A DNA stretch of 5,261 bases from Acidobacteriaceae bacterium (GTDB lineage Bacteria > Acidobacteriota > Terriglobia > Terriglobales > Acidobacteriaceae): assembly GCA_003154055.1 (NCBI GenBank), contig PMCH01000068.1, forward strand, positions 21,650-26,910. Reading direction: 5' to 3'. A program made the position numbers and the translations under genes. Positions 1-5,253 of the stretch are shown piece by piece. Numbering within the stretch: position 1 is the stretch's first letter; each line of letters starts with the position of its first letter. Under the pieces are notes generated by a model. That model saw nothing but the letters and a program-made list of their open reading frames with translations. It had not been told where the DNA came from and made no database searches.

Positions 1-16
1 GCGCATACCCTTCCGA

Positions 17-32
17 CATGCCTGAAGGCATG
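17..32. repeat. Short palindrome, possible REP-like intergenic element
   Basis: CATGCC-TGAA-GGCATG is a perfect 6-bp inverted repeat with a 4-base loop, followed on the plus strand by CCTGATACGAA. It lies about 60 bases past the stop of the propeller gene. Neither side has a T-run, so it does not look like an intrinsic terminator. From memory, short dyads of this kind flanked by GTATCAGGGCATG recur between genes in Acidobacteriota, but one copy in this window cannot show that it is a repeat family. The window edge also limits what can be seen. Confidence 0.35.
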
Positions 33-90
33 CCCTGATACGAACTCCCACTTCCACAACGGGGCTCTTCGCGCAACAGTCCGCGAGTCC

Positions 91-2082
91 TTACCGGTCC
101 GCAGGCGTCAGCGGAGAGAGCGTGTGGGCGGGCGAAATCCGCACCGCGTGTGCCGCACCCTTCCCATTGATGGTGGCAGTTACATGAACGACTCGTCCCG
201 GGGTCAGCGCCAACCGCTGATGCCGTGCGAAGGCCTGGCTCACATCAATTGCAATACTGCGGCCGCTGCGCAGCGAGAGTTGCAGTTCGCTGCCGCTGAC
301 GCGGCACACCGTTCCGTAGAACTGGTGAGTGGCAGGGGCAGCGGTATCCACGGCCGCGAGCGGGCTTCCACTCGGCGCACAAGTGACCGCGTCGGGCTGG
401 GAGGGAGCGGGCGGGTGCGGCAGGGCAGCCCGGGCAGGGCTTCCCTGGGGAGGTAAGAGCCCAAAGATCTGCAGTTGCTTGTTGCTCGCGACGTAGACCT
501 TTCCATTCGCCACCGTGGGAACAGCATTAGCGTTGCTGTTCACGGCGTGTGTCCACGTGCCAGCCTGGGCGGAGAACAACTGCCGGGTGAGGTTGGAGGC
601 ATCGTACGCCATCAGGGTGATCGGAGTGCCCGGGTCCGAATCAGAAGACGACTGCGGTTTCCGGACGAACCACACCACCGCACTGCCCGCCGCCGTTCCG
701 TTCGAGGAAACGACCGGGATGGCTCCGCCATACTCGGGCAAGCCATCTGCAGCGGTCCCACCCGTGGAAGTCTGCTGCACCAAGTGAGCCGAGGGACTGG
801 TCTGCAGTTGCCAGCTGGTGATGCCGTTCGAGCCGCCCGTTAGAACGCGGGGATTGCCATCGCCGCCGACGAAGTACGCAGGCCCGCACCAGCAATTTCC
901 CTGATTCACTGCCTGAATGATGTTGTCAGGGCCACCCTGCGTGTAGCCGCCCAGATTGTCGCGGTTGAGCAGGAACGCGCGCCCGTCCTTACTGCCGCCC
1001 ACCGCCAAATGAGGGATGGAACCCGACTGGTCGGGAAGCAGGATCATTCCAGCGGAGCCCAGATCGAGATCTGCCTGATCCAGTTGGAAGTAGTTGGCGG
1101 GTGTAAAGCTATCCACCAGGCTGTTCAGGTCGGCCGATAGACGGACGATGCTGTCCGGCCGATTGAAACTTTGCGAGTAGGTTGGCTTGCCGGGATCGCT
1201 GTTGCCGGTAGAGAAATAGACATCGCCGTTGGCGTCGGCGGCGGGTGCGTATCCCGATTGCCAGATCGAGGAGAGGAAATAGGAATTGTGCACGCGGTCG
1301 AGCGTGTCGGTGACGTCACTGCCGATCCGCAAGAGCGACGTTGCGTCGTAGCGCACAATGGTGCCCCGCGACTGGTCGGGATTGATATCCCCATTGCTGC
1401 CAAACGCCACGTAGATGGCGCCGTTGGCTTCAAGCAGTCCGGGACGCTGCAGGTGGTATTTCGGATTAAAATTCCAGGTCGTGCCATCCGACAGCCGGGC
1501 CGTGACCTTGACGGTTGCTGTCTTCAGCGTGCTCTTGCCTGAGCTTAACGAGATGGCGTGCAGATGGAAGTTGTCCGTGGTTCCGTTATAAGCGTCGGCG
1601 ACGAAATACAAATTTCCCAGGTTGCGATCAATCACCGGCGTGCCCAGAATGCCCATGATCGGAAACACGTTGTCATCGAAGCTCTTGTACTGGTAGGGAA
1701 CAGGCTTGCCAAACGTCTTGTGCCAGAGGATTGATCCGGTGTCGGCGTCGATTGCATAGACCGTGTTGTTCTCGGTCGCCACGTAGAGGACGTTGTGCAC
1801 TCCCTTGTTCAGAATCGTCTGCTGCGACACATAGAGAGGTTCAGCGTCGACTCTCGCGTCGAGGGCCACAACCTTCAGCAATCCGAACGAACCTGCATTC
1901 ACATTGCTGGTGGTCAGCTGGGTTTCGGCAGGGAGCCAGCCGGTTCGCAGATTGTCGCCGTGGTAGGTCAAGACGTCCTGCGGGGAGGCAGGTGGAGCCT
2001 GTCCCGCGAGAGCGGGAACCGTGAAGAGCAGGGAAAGCACGAAGACAGTGGACACAAAGCAATCACTACGGGAGCGAATCAT
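91..2082 (-). CDS. Secreted PQQ-type beta-propeller repeat protein with C-terminal beta domain
   Basis: This is a 663-residue exported protein of unknown substrate. Residues 1-26 form a signal peptide: basic MIRSRS, a hydrophobic core STVFVLSLLF, and an ALA|G signal peptidase I site. Residues ~35-543 carry propeller blades of the PQQ/quinoprotein repeat type, seen in VLYVATENNTVYAIDADTG (98-116), GNLYFVADAY (156-165), GAIYVAFGSNGD (221-232), GDVYFSTGNSDPG (286-298), GGSKDGRAFLLNRDNLGG (362-379) and NGKVYVASNKQLQIFG (526-541). A Pro/Ala-rich linker (544-583) leads to a small domain at ~585-652. I chose the start at 2082 because it has GAGG seven bases upstream and puts the signal peptide at the N-terminus. 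An in-frame ATG at 2157 would add 25 residues ahead of the signal peptide and start inside the likely promoter. Catalytic quinoprotein residues and the vicinal Cys-Cys of PQQ dehydrogenases are not evident, so a structural, binding or scaffold role is as likely as an enzyme. It is divergent from the sigma factor gene. Confidence 0.88.
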   Translation of the reverse strand: MIRSRSDCFVSTVFVLSLLFTVPALAGQAPPASPQDVLTYHGDNLRTGWLPAETQLTTSNVNAGSFGLLKVVALDARVDAEPLYVSQQTILNKGVHNVLYVATENNTVYAIDADTGSILWHKTFGKPVPYQYKSFDDNVFPIMGILGTPVIDRNLGNLYFVADAYNGTTDNFHLHAISLSSGKSTLKTATVKVTARLSDGTTWNFNPKYHLQRPGLLEANGAIYVAFGSNGDINPDQSRGTIVRYDATSLLRIGSDVTDTLDRVHNSYFLSSIWQSGYAPAADANGDVYFSTGNSDPGKPTYSQSFNRPDSIVRLSADLNSLVDSFTPANYFQLDQADLDLGSAGMILLPDQSGSIPHLAVGGSKDGRAFLLNRDNLGGYTQGGPDNIIQAVNQGNCWCGPAYFVGGDGNPRVLTGGSNGITSWQLQTSPSAHLVQQTSTGGTAADGLPEYGGAIPVVSSNGTAAGSAVVWFVRKPQSSSDSDPGTPITLMAYDASNLTRQLFSAQAGTWTHAVNSNANAVPTVANGKVYVASNKQLQIFGLLPPQGSPARAALPHPPAPSQPDAVTCAPSGSPLAAVDTAAPATHQFYGTVCRVSGSELQLSLRSGRSIAIDVSQAFARHQRLALTPGRVVHVTATINGKGAAHAVRISPAHTLSPLTPADR
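127..330 (-). other. C-terminal small beta domain of the propeller protein (DUF5666-like by pattern)
   Basis: These bases encode residues ~585-652 of the propeller protein. The pattern is HQFYGTVCRVSG, then LQLSLRSGRSIAIDVS, then LTPGRVVHVTATINGKG, then AHAVRIS. Alternating hydrophobic strands joined by G-T-V, S-G-R and P-G-R turns resemble small OB-like domains such as DUF5666 (GTV..V.G..L.L....GR..I... L.PG..V.V.....G...A..I). The family name is a pattern-level guess. It contains one cysteine (Cys593), and another (Cys568) sits in the linker, so the two could pair outside the cytoplasm. Confidence 0.45.
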
Positions 2083-2089
2083 CACAGAA

Positions 2090-2093
2090 CCTC
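2090..2093 (-). promoter_or_regulatory. Ribosome binding site that fixes the propeller gene start
   Basis: On the minus strand GAGG is followed by TTCTGTG and then ATG at 2082, a 7-base spacing. This supports the 663-residue form over the longer 688-residue reading. Confidence 0.7.
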
Positions 2094-2120
2094 GATACCT
2101 TGAAATGGCACGACTGGCGC

Positions 2121-2136
2121 GGCAGGCGGACCTGCC
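2121..2136 (-). other. Hairpin in the 5' leader of the propeller gene
   Basis: GGCAGG and CCTGCC form a perfect 6-bp GC-rich stem around a 4-base loop. It lies between the candidate -10 element (2150-2155) and the start codon at 2082, so it would be in the transcribed leader. There is no T-run after it. It may affect mRNA stability, or may be chance in GC-rich DNA. Confidence 0.3.
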
Positions 2137-2149
2137 CGAGGGCTGGCAG

Positions 2150-2158
2150 AGTATCACA
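2150..2158 (-). promoter_or_regulatory. Candidate extended -10 promoter for the propeller gene
   Basis: The minus strand reads TGT-GATACT: a TGn extension followed by a hexamer matching TATAAT at 4 of 6 positions. No good -35 hexamer is seen 16-18 bases upstream, where the DNA is GC-rich. Transcription would begin near 2143 and give a leader of about 60 bases. It is a plausible sigma-70 type site, unproven. Confidence 0.3.
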
Positions 2159-2258
2159 TTCCCGGGGCGCCGGAGGCTGAGATTTTCGGCAGAAACCCCA
2201 TAGTCTGCGATCCAATCTTCGCTTTTCGCACGAGCGTGAAGAGTTATTACCTCTCTCC

Positions 2259-2286
2259 GTAACCTTTCTCCCGCATCCCACGATTA
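2259..2286 (+). promoter_or_regulatory. Candidate ECF-type promoter upstream of the sigma factor gene
   Basis: GTAACC (2259-2264), a 16-base spacer and CGATTA (2281-2286) resemble the AAC-type -35 and CG-containing -10 of many ECF promoters (GGAAC...CGTC-like). It would start transcription about 25 bases before the TTG start codon. ECF genes often control themselves, so the position makes sense, but the match is loose and the binding preference of this sigma factor is unknown. A second copy of the motif is not seen in the same intergenic region facing the propeller gene. Confidence 0.25.
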
Positions 2287-2308
2287 GAAAGGTAGAACGG
2301 TAGCCCGC

Positions 2309-2314
2309 GGAGAA
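2309..2314 (+). promoter_or_regulatory. Ribosome binding site for the TTG-started sigma factor
   Basis: GGAGAA at 2309-2314 runs into GGTT and then TTG at 2319, so the GGAG core is 6 bases from the start. No ATG or GTG precedes the conserved sigma region 2 in this frame at a better spacing, which supports the rare TTG start. Confidence 0.55.
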
Positions 2315-2318
2315 GGTT

Positions 2319-2855
2319 TTGAAAGTTCTGGAGAACGGAACAGACGAGCAGCTTCTGGTGGTGGCGGCGCAGCGGGATCCGTCCCGTTTTGCCGAGCTCT
2401 ACGAAGGCAACTTCGAGCGCGTCTATGCGTTCATCGCGCGGCGGGTAGCGAGTCGCGAGGATGCGCAGGACCTGACAGCGGAAGTTTTCCACGAAGCGCT
2501 GCGTAATTTGAGCCGTTTCGAGTGGCGGGGACTGCCGTTCGCGGCATGGCTCTTGGGGATTGCCTCCCATCTATTGGCCGACCGCTGGCGGCACTTTGCA
2601 AGACGGCACGAAGTTCCCGCTGGCGACTTGAACGAGCCCGGCGCCGATCCGCAGATTGAGACGCACGCCATGCTGTCCCAGTTGGTCGATGCCCTTGCGC
2701 CGGATCAGCGCCTGGTCGTTCTCCGGCGTTTTGTGGAGCAGAAGAGCTTGCGTGAGATCGCTGGGGAACTCGGGCGCAGCGAAGGAGCCGTCAAGCAGCT
2801 ACAGTTCCGCGCCCTGCAAAACCTAAGGGCGCAAATGAGGAGCCGCTATGTCTGA
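2319..2855 (+). CDS. ECF-subfamily RNA polymerase sigma-70 factor
   Basis: This 178-residue cytoplasmic sigma factor directs RNA polymerase to a specific set of promoters. Region 2 spans ~24-94: FAELYEGNFERVYAFIARRV for core binding, DAQDLTAEVFHEAL (48-61) matching the region 2.2 helix, and FAAWLLGIASHLLADRWR (74-91) for -10 melting and recognition. A short linker (~95-115) replaces region 3. Region 4 spans ~118-172 with LAPDQRLVVLRRFVE followed by the helix-turn-helix SLREIAGELGRSEGAVKQLQ (143-162) that reads the -35. Length and two-domain layout are normal for ECF factors, and no C-terminal extension is present. Its stop overlaps the start of the TonB-like gene (shared ATGTCTGA), so the pair is translationally coupled. 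In ECF loci the coupled downstream gene is usually the anti-sigma factor, which bears on the role of its neighbour. The TTG start may keep expression low. Confidence 0.93.
   Translation: MKVLENGTDEQLLVVAAQRDPSRFAELYEGNFERVYAFIARRVASREDAQDLTAEVFHEALRNLSRFEWRGLPFAAWLLGIASHLLADRWRHFARRHEVPAGDLNEPGADPQIETHAMLSQLVDALAPDQRLVVLRRFVEQKSLREIAGELGRSEGAVKQLQFRALQNLRAQMRSRYV
2837..2842 (+). promoter_or_regulatory. Ribosome binding site for the TonB-like gene inside the sigma gene
   Basis: GAGGAG sits 5 bases before ATG at 2848, within the last codons of the sigma factor gene. It is stronger than the sigma gene's own site and permits coupled or re-initiating translation. Confidence 0.7.
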
Positions 2856-3936
2856 CACGACGCCTGACACGACAATGATCGATCAACTGGATGCGGGTAT
2901 CGAAGCCCTGCTCGCCCATCCGAAGACGGGAACGTCGGTGTCCGACCCGGTGCTGGCCGAGTTGTTGGGAATCGCATCCCAGCTGCGGATGCTTCCGAGC
3001 CCAGAGTTCAAGGCGATGCTGAAAGCCGATCTGCTCGATCGGGTCGATGTGACCGGCGAGACCGGCACGCGGAAGGAGAGACGGAAAGCAGATCTGACCG
3101 TCCCATCCGGCGTCCTGCCCACGCTCGCAGGCACGGGTGCCGGTTTGTATCCGGTCCACCGCAGCAGCTTTATGGTTTCGCTGGTGGCGCATGCGATGGC
3201 GGTCGCCCTGCTTGTTACCTCGGGTATTTGGGCAGCACAAGGCGTGCGCGAAGTTTCCAGAGTCTCTTCCCATCTTGTGACCGACGTCAGCCCATATCTT
3301 CTGCCCGCCGCGGACGACAAGACTGGCGGCGGTGGCGGAGGCGGCGATCTCGACAAGGTGCAGGCCTCCAAAGGCATGCCGCCGAAGTTTTCGCGCGAGC
3401 AGTTTGCGCCGCCCGCCGTGGTCGTCCGCAATGAAGACCCAAAACTGGCGGTGGATCCCACGGTGATTGGGCCGCCGAACATCTCCTTTCCGGTCGGTCC
3501 GATGGGTGACCCGATCTCCGGCGTGATGGGTATCCCGTCCAGCGGGACGGGAACCGGTGGCGGAATCGGCAGCGGCAGGGATGGTGGGGTCGGAGTCGGA
3601 TCAGGCCGCGGAGTGGGAACGGGTGTAGGCGGCGGAATCGGCGGCGGGGTCTATCTTGTGGGTCGCGGCGTGAGCGCCCCCCGCGCGATCTATGATCCTG
3701 AGCCTGAATACTCTGAGGAAGGTCGGAAGGCCAGGTACCAGGGCACGGTGCTCTTGCAGGTGGTGGTGGGTGTCGATGGCCGGACCCGCGATGTCCGTGT
3801 AGCACGCTCGCTGGGCATGGGGCTGGACGAAAAAGCGCTGGAGGCCGTGCGCCAGTGGCGCTTTGACCCGGCTACGCAGGATGGGCAACCGGTCGCGGTG
3901 CTGGTGAATATTGAGGTGAACTTCAGGCTTTACTAG
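2848..3936 (+). CDS. TonB-family energy-transducer-like protein with long cytoplasmic N-terminus
   Basis: This 362-residue single-pass inner-membrane protein has a TonB C-terminal domain. Residues 1-106 are predicted cytoplasmic, with helical segments including IDQLDAGIEALLAH (11-24), PVLAELLGIASQLRMLP (34-50) and SPEFKAMLKADLLDR (51-65), then a basic stretch (RKERRK, 75-80). Residues ~107-129 (SSFMVSLVAHAMAVALLVTS) form one membrane helix. The periplasmic part has a Gly7 run (160-166), a Pro-containing stretch, a Gly-rich linker (231-268) and the TonB_C domain (~273-362: PEPEYSEEGRKARYQGTVLL, VDGRTRDVRV, LDEKALEAVRQWRFDP, VNIEVNFRLY). In known TonB proteins this last domain contacts the TonB box of outer-membrane transporters. 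Classic TonB has a very short cytoplasmic N-terminus and a Pro/Lys-rich spacer, so both regions are unusual here. Translation is coupled to the sigma factor, which suggests the N-terminus acts on it. That is inferred: there is no HxxxCxxC zinc anti-sigma motif and I see no cysteine. ExbB/ExbD partners are not in the window. Confidence 0.88.
   Translation: MSDTTPDTTMIDQLDAGIEALLAHPKTGTSVSDPVLAELLGIASQLRMLPSPEFKAMLKADLLDRVDVTGETGTRKERRKADLTVPSGVLPTLAGTGAGLYPVHRSSFMVSLVAHAMAVALLVTSGIWAAQGVREVSRVSSHLVTDVSPYLLPAADDKTGGGGGGGDLDKVQASKGMPPKFSREQFAPPAVVVRNEDPKLAVDPTVIGPPNISFPVGPMGDPISGVMGIPSSGTGTGGGIGSGRDGGVGVGSGRGVGTGVGGGIGGGVYLVGRGVSAPRAIYDPEPEYSEEGRKARYQGTVLLQVVVGVDGRTRDVRVARSLGMGLDEKALEAVRQWRFDPATQDGQPVAVLVNIEVNFRLY
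3538..3651 (+). repeat. Glycine-rich low-complexity linker in the TonB-like protein
   Basis: These bases encode residues 231-268, of which 21 of 38 are Gly, arranged as G-x-G and GG-x-G steps with Ser, Thr, Val, Ile and Arg. The DNA is a run of imperfect GGN triplets. A shorter Gly7 tract is coded at 3325-3345. Such linkers are flexible, and the length of this tract may vary between strains by slippage. Confidence 0.75.
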
Positions 3937-3980
3937 AGGATCACGGACAGGTGCAGTGCGTGGAGGAGGCGGTTGGGCGC

Positions 3981-4019
3981 AAAAAACTCTGCGCCGTCCT
4001 TCCCCGTGACGGCGCAGAG
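3981..4019 (-). terminator. Rho-independent terminator for the proline dehydrogenase transcript
   Basis: CTCTGCGCCGTC (3987-3998) and GACGGCGCAGAG (4008-4019) make a perfect 12-bp GC-rich stem with a 9-base loop. Read on the minus strand, the stem is followed directly by six T (A at 3981-3986 on plus), the standard intrinsic terminator form. On the plus strand the stem is followed by AATATGG with no T-run, so it should stop the incoming minus-strand transcript before it runs antisense into the TonB-like gene. It may slow plus transcription but is not a clear terminator for it. Confidence 0.88.
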
Positions 4020-4225
4020 AATATGGAAACCCTGGATCTCGATTGCTAAAATTTGCGAGCCACGGACCCTGGTCCTGTCGGGATCATGCACATAGCCGAG
4101 GGGGCAAGCTCTGATCCCTTCAAGCTGCTTCCAACCTATAAAACGACAATTCTGGGTAGAACCCTTCAACCAGGAAAGAGAATTCCGGCAGGACCACTCG
4201 AATCGGGAATAGGCAGGCGTTGGAG
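4020..4225 (-). other. Long 3' untranslated stretch of proline dehydrogenase, no gene seen
   Basis: About 206 bases separate the proline dehydrogenase stop from its terminator hairpin. The stretch looks less GC-rich than the flanking genes. An open frame runs through it on the minus strand but lacks a convincing start with a ribosome site, reads through the terminator stem and shows no family motif. I see only a short palindrome GGACC-CT-GGTCC (4064-4075). It is best read as a 3' UTR, a gene remnant, or the source of a small RNA ending at the hairpin. Confidence 0.4.
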
Positions 4226-5152
4226 CTACTTCCGAAGCAGGTTTTTGGCGATAAATAGCACATTCGCCGGACGTTCCGCTAATCGGCGAAGCAGGTAGGG
4301 ATACCACTCGGTGCCGAAGGGGATGTAGACCCGCATCCGCCAGCCTTCCCTGACCAGGCCCTGCTGCAGGTCGCGGCGGATGCCGTGCAACATCTGGAAC
4401 TCAAAGGCGTCCCGCGGAACACCCTCGCGCGTGGCGAAAGCCTTGGCTTGGTTGATGATGGCTTCGTCGTGGGTCGCCAGGCCGTGATAGGTCCCGCTCT
4501 TCATCAGGGTCTTCATCAATCGGACATAGCTGGCATCCACCTCGGCCTTCTTCTGGAAGGCGATTTCGGGAGGTTCCTTGTACGCGCCTTTGCAAAGCCG
4601 GATGCGGATGCGCTCGGAGAGCAGTTTCTCGACGTCGGCCTCGGCGCGGCGCATGTAGGACTGGATGACCGCCCCCACGCATCCCGCATTCCCCGGCGTC
4701 CGGTGCAATTCATGGACGAAGTCGAGCGTGCGCTGGGTGTAGGGCGACCCCTCCATGTCCACCCGCACAAAATTCCTCGGGGACATGGCGGCAGCCTTGG
4801 CCACGAGTCCGCGGACAAGTTCCCGGGCCATGCCTTCGTCCACATCCAGACCCATGTGGGTGAGTTTGAGGCTGACGTTGGCGTTGAGCTTCCGGAGGGC
4901 GATTTCGTCGAGCAGGTGATGGTAGAGCTGGGCGCTGGCTTTGGCCTCGTCCGCGTTGGTGACATTCTCGCCGAGATTGTCTACGGAAACGCCGGCCCCG
5001 AACTGGTTGACGGCCTCGGCGGCGCGAATGGCGTCGGCCACCTGGGTTCCGGCTACGAAACGGCTGGAGGTCTTTTGTCCGAAGCTCGATCGCTCGGCGA
5101 TCGCCCGTAACGACCGGCTCTCCGACAGCGCGATGAACGCTGCCCTCAGCAC
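4226..5152 (-). CDS. Proline dehydrogenase, monofunctional FAD enzyme
   Basis: This 308-residue enzyme oxidises L-proline to delta-1-pyrroline-5-carboxylate, passing electrons via FAD to membrane quinone; it is step one of proline breakdown to glutamate. It is the short form (~300 residues) known from Thermus/Deinococcus and Gram-positives, not the large bifunctional PutA. The barrel motifs run in order: NVSLKLTHMGLD (92-103, Lys96), VRVDMEGSPYTQ (129-140, Asp132), VIQSYMRRAEAD (162-173), RIRLCKGAYKEP (183-194), LATHDEA (225-231), FEFQMLHGIR (250-259) and YIPFGTEWYPYLLRRLAERP (276-295). Arg289/Arg290 and Glu293 match the RRxxE set that binds the proline carboxylate and ammonium in PutA-type enzymes. 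The GTG at 5152 is the start: the frame is open upstream to a stop at 5228-5230 but has no ATG, GTG or TTG there, and MLRAAFIALSES fits the family's N-terminus. Its ribosome site is weak. The partner P5C dehydrogenase is not in the window. Confidence 0.95.
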   Translation of the reverse strand: MLRAAFIALSESRSLRAIAERSSFGQKTSSRFVAGTQVADAIRAAEAVNQFGAGVSVDNLGENVTNADEAKASAQLYHHLLDEIALRKLNANVSLKLTHMGLDVDEGMARELVRGLVAKAAAMSPRNFVRVDMEGSPYTQRTLDFVHELHRTPGNAGCVGAVIQSYMRRAEADVEKLLSERIRIRLCKGAYKEPPEIAFQKKAEVDASYVRLMKTLMKSGTYHGLATHDEAIINQAKAFATREGVPRDAFEFQMLHGIRRDLQQGLVREGWRMRVYIPFGTEWYPYLLRRLAERPANVLFIAKNLLRK

Positions 5153-5210
5153 GGGGCACCCGGTTTTATTAGACTGGAACTGCCATCGACGTGCATTGGC
5201 ATTACAGTAT

Positions 5211-5219
5211 TTTGTACCA
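5211..5219 (-). promoter_or_regulatory. Candidate promoter for proline dehydrogenase
   Basis: The minus strand reads TGG-TACAAA, an extended -10 form, with a start near 5204 and a ~52-base leader. No good -35 hexamer is present 16-18 bases upstream, as is usual for activator-dependent promoters, and a CRP/FNR-type dyad lies where an activator would sit. An alternative -10, TCTAAT (5168-5173, 5 of 6 matches), also lacks a -35 and would give a leader of only ~10 bases. Confidence 0.35.
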
Positions 5220-5239
5220 CAAACCCCTTAACCCAAAGG

Positions 5240-5253
5240 GTGATTGGGATCAC
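5240..5253. promoter_or_regulatory. CRP/FNR-family operator-like dyad upstream of proline dehydrogenase
   Basis: GTGAT-TGGG-ATCAC is a perfect inverted repeat with the arm sequence and spacing of the E. coli CRP core (GTGAT-N4-ATCAC) and close to FNR (TTGAT-N4-ATCAA). Its centre is about 42 bases before the start predicted from the TACAAA -10, matching the class II activator position (-41.5). The outermost CRP bases (T and A) are not conserved here. Which family member would bind it is unknown. The gene on the far side of the window edge could share it. Confidence 0.5.

Noticed and set aside
2083..2157. 25-residue N-terminal extension of the propeller protein, from an ATG at 2157
   Set aside because: It would bury the signal peptide, has no ribosome site, and overlaps the candidate promoter. 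The ATG at 2082 has GAGG at 7 bases and a clean signal sequence.
2247..2570. Minus-strand open frame of 107 codons across the sigma gene start
   Set aside because: It is antisense to the conserved sigma region 2 coding sequence and has no recognisable product.
2883..3482. Minus-strand open frame of 199 codons opposite the TonB-like gene
   Set aside because: Its Pro/Ser/Arg-rich product with a poly-Pro run is the complement of the Gly codons in the real gene.
3987..4019. Reading the 12-bp hairpin as a terminator for the TonB-like gene
   Set aside because: There is no T-run on the plus strand after the stem; the T-run is only on the minus-strand side.
3933..4307. Minus-strand open frame of 124 codons between the convergent genes
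   Set aside because: It starts inside the proline dehydrogenase gene in another frame, reads through the terminator stem, lacks a ribosome site and shows no family motif.
4385..5110. Plus-strand open frame of 241 codons opposite proline dehydrogenase
   Set aside because: It is antisense to a well-conserved gene; such long shadows are expected in GC-rich codon usage, and its composition shows no domain.
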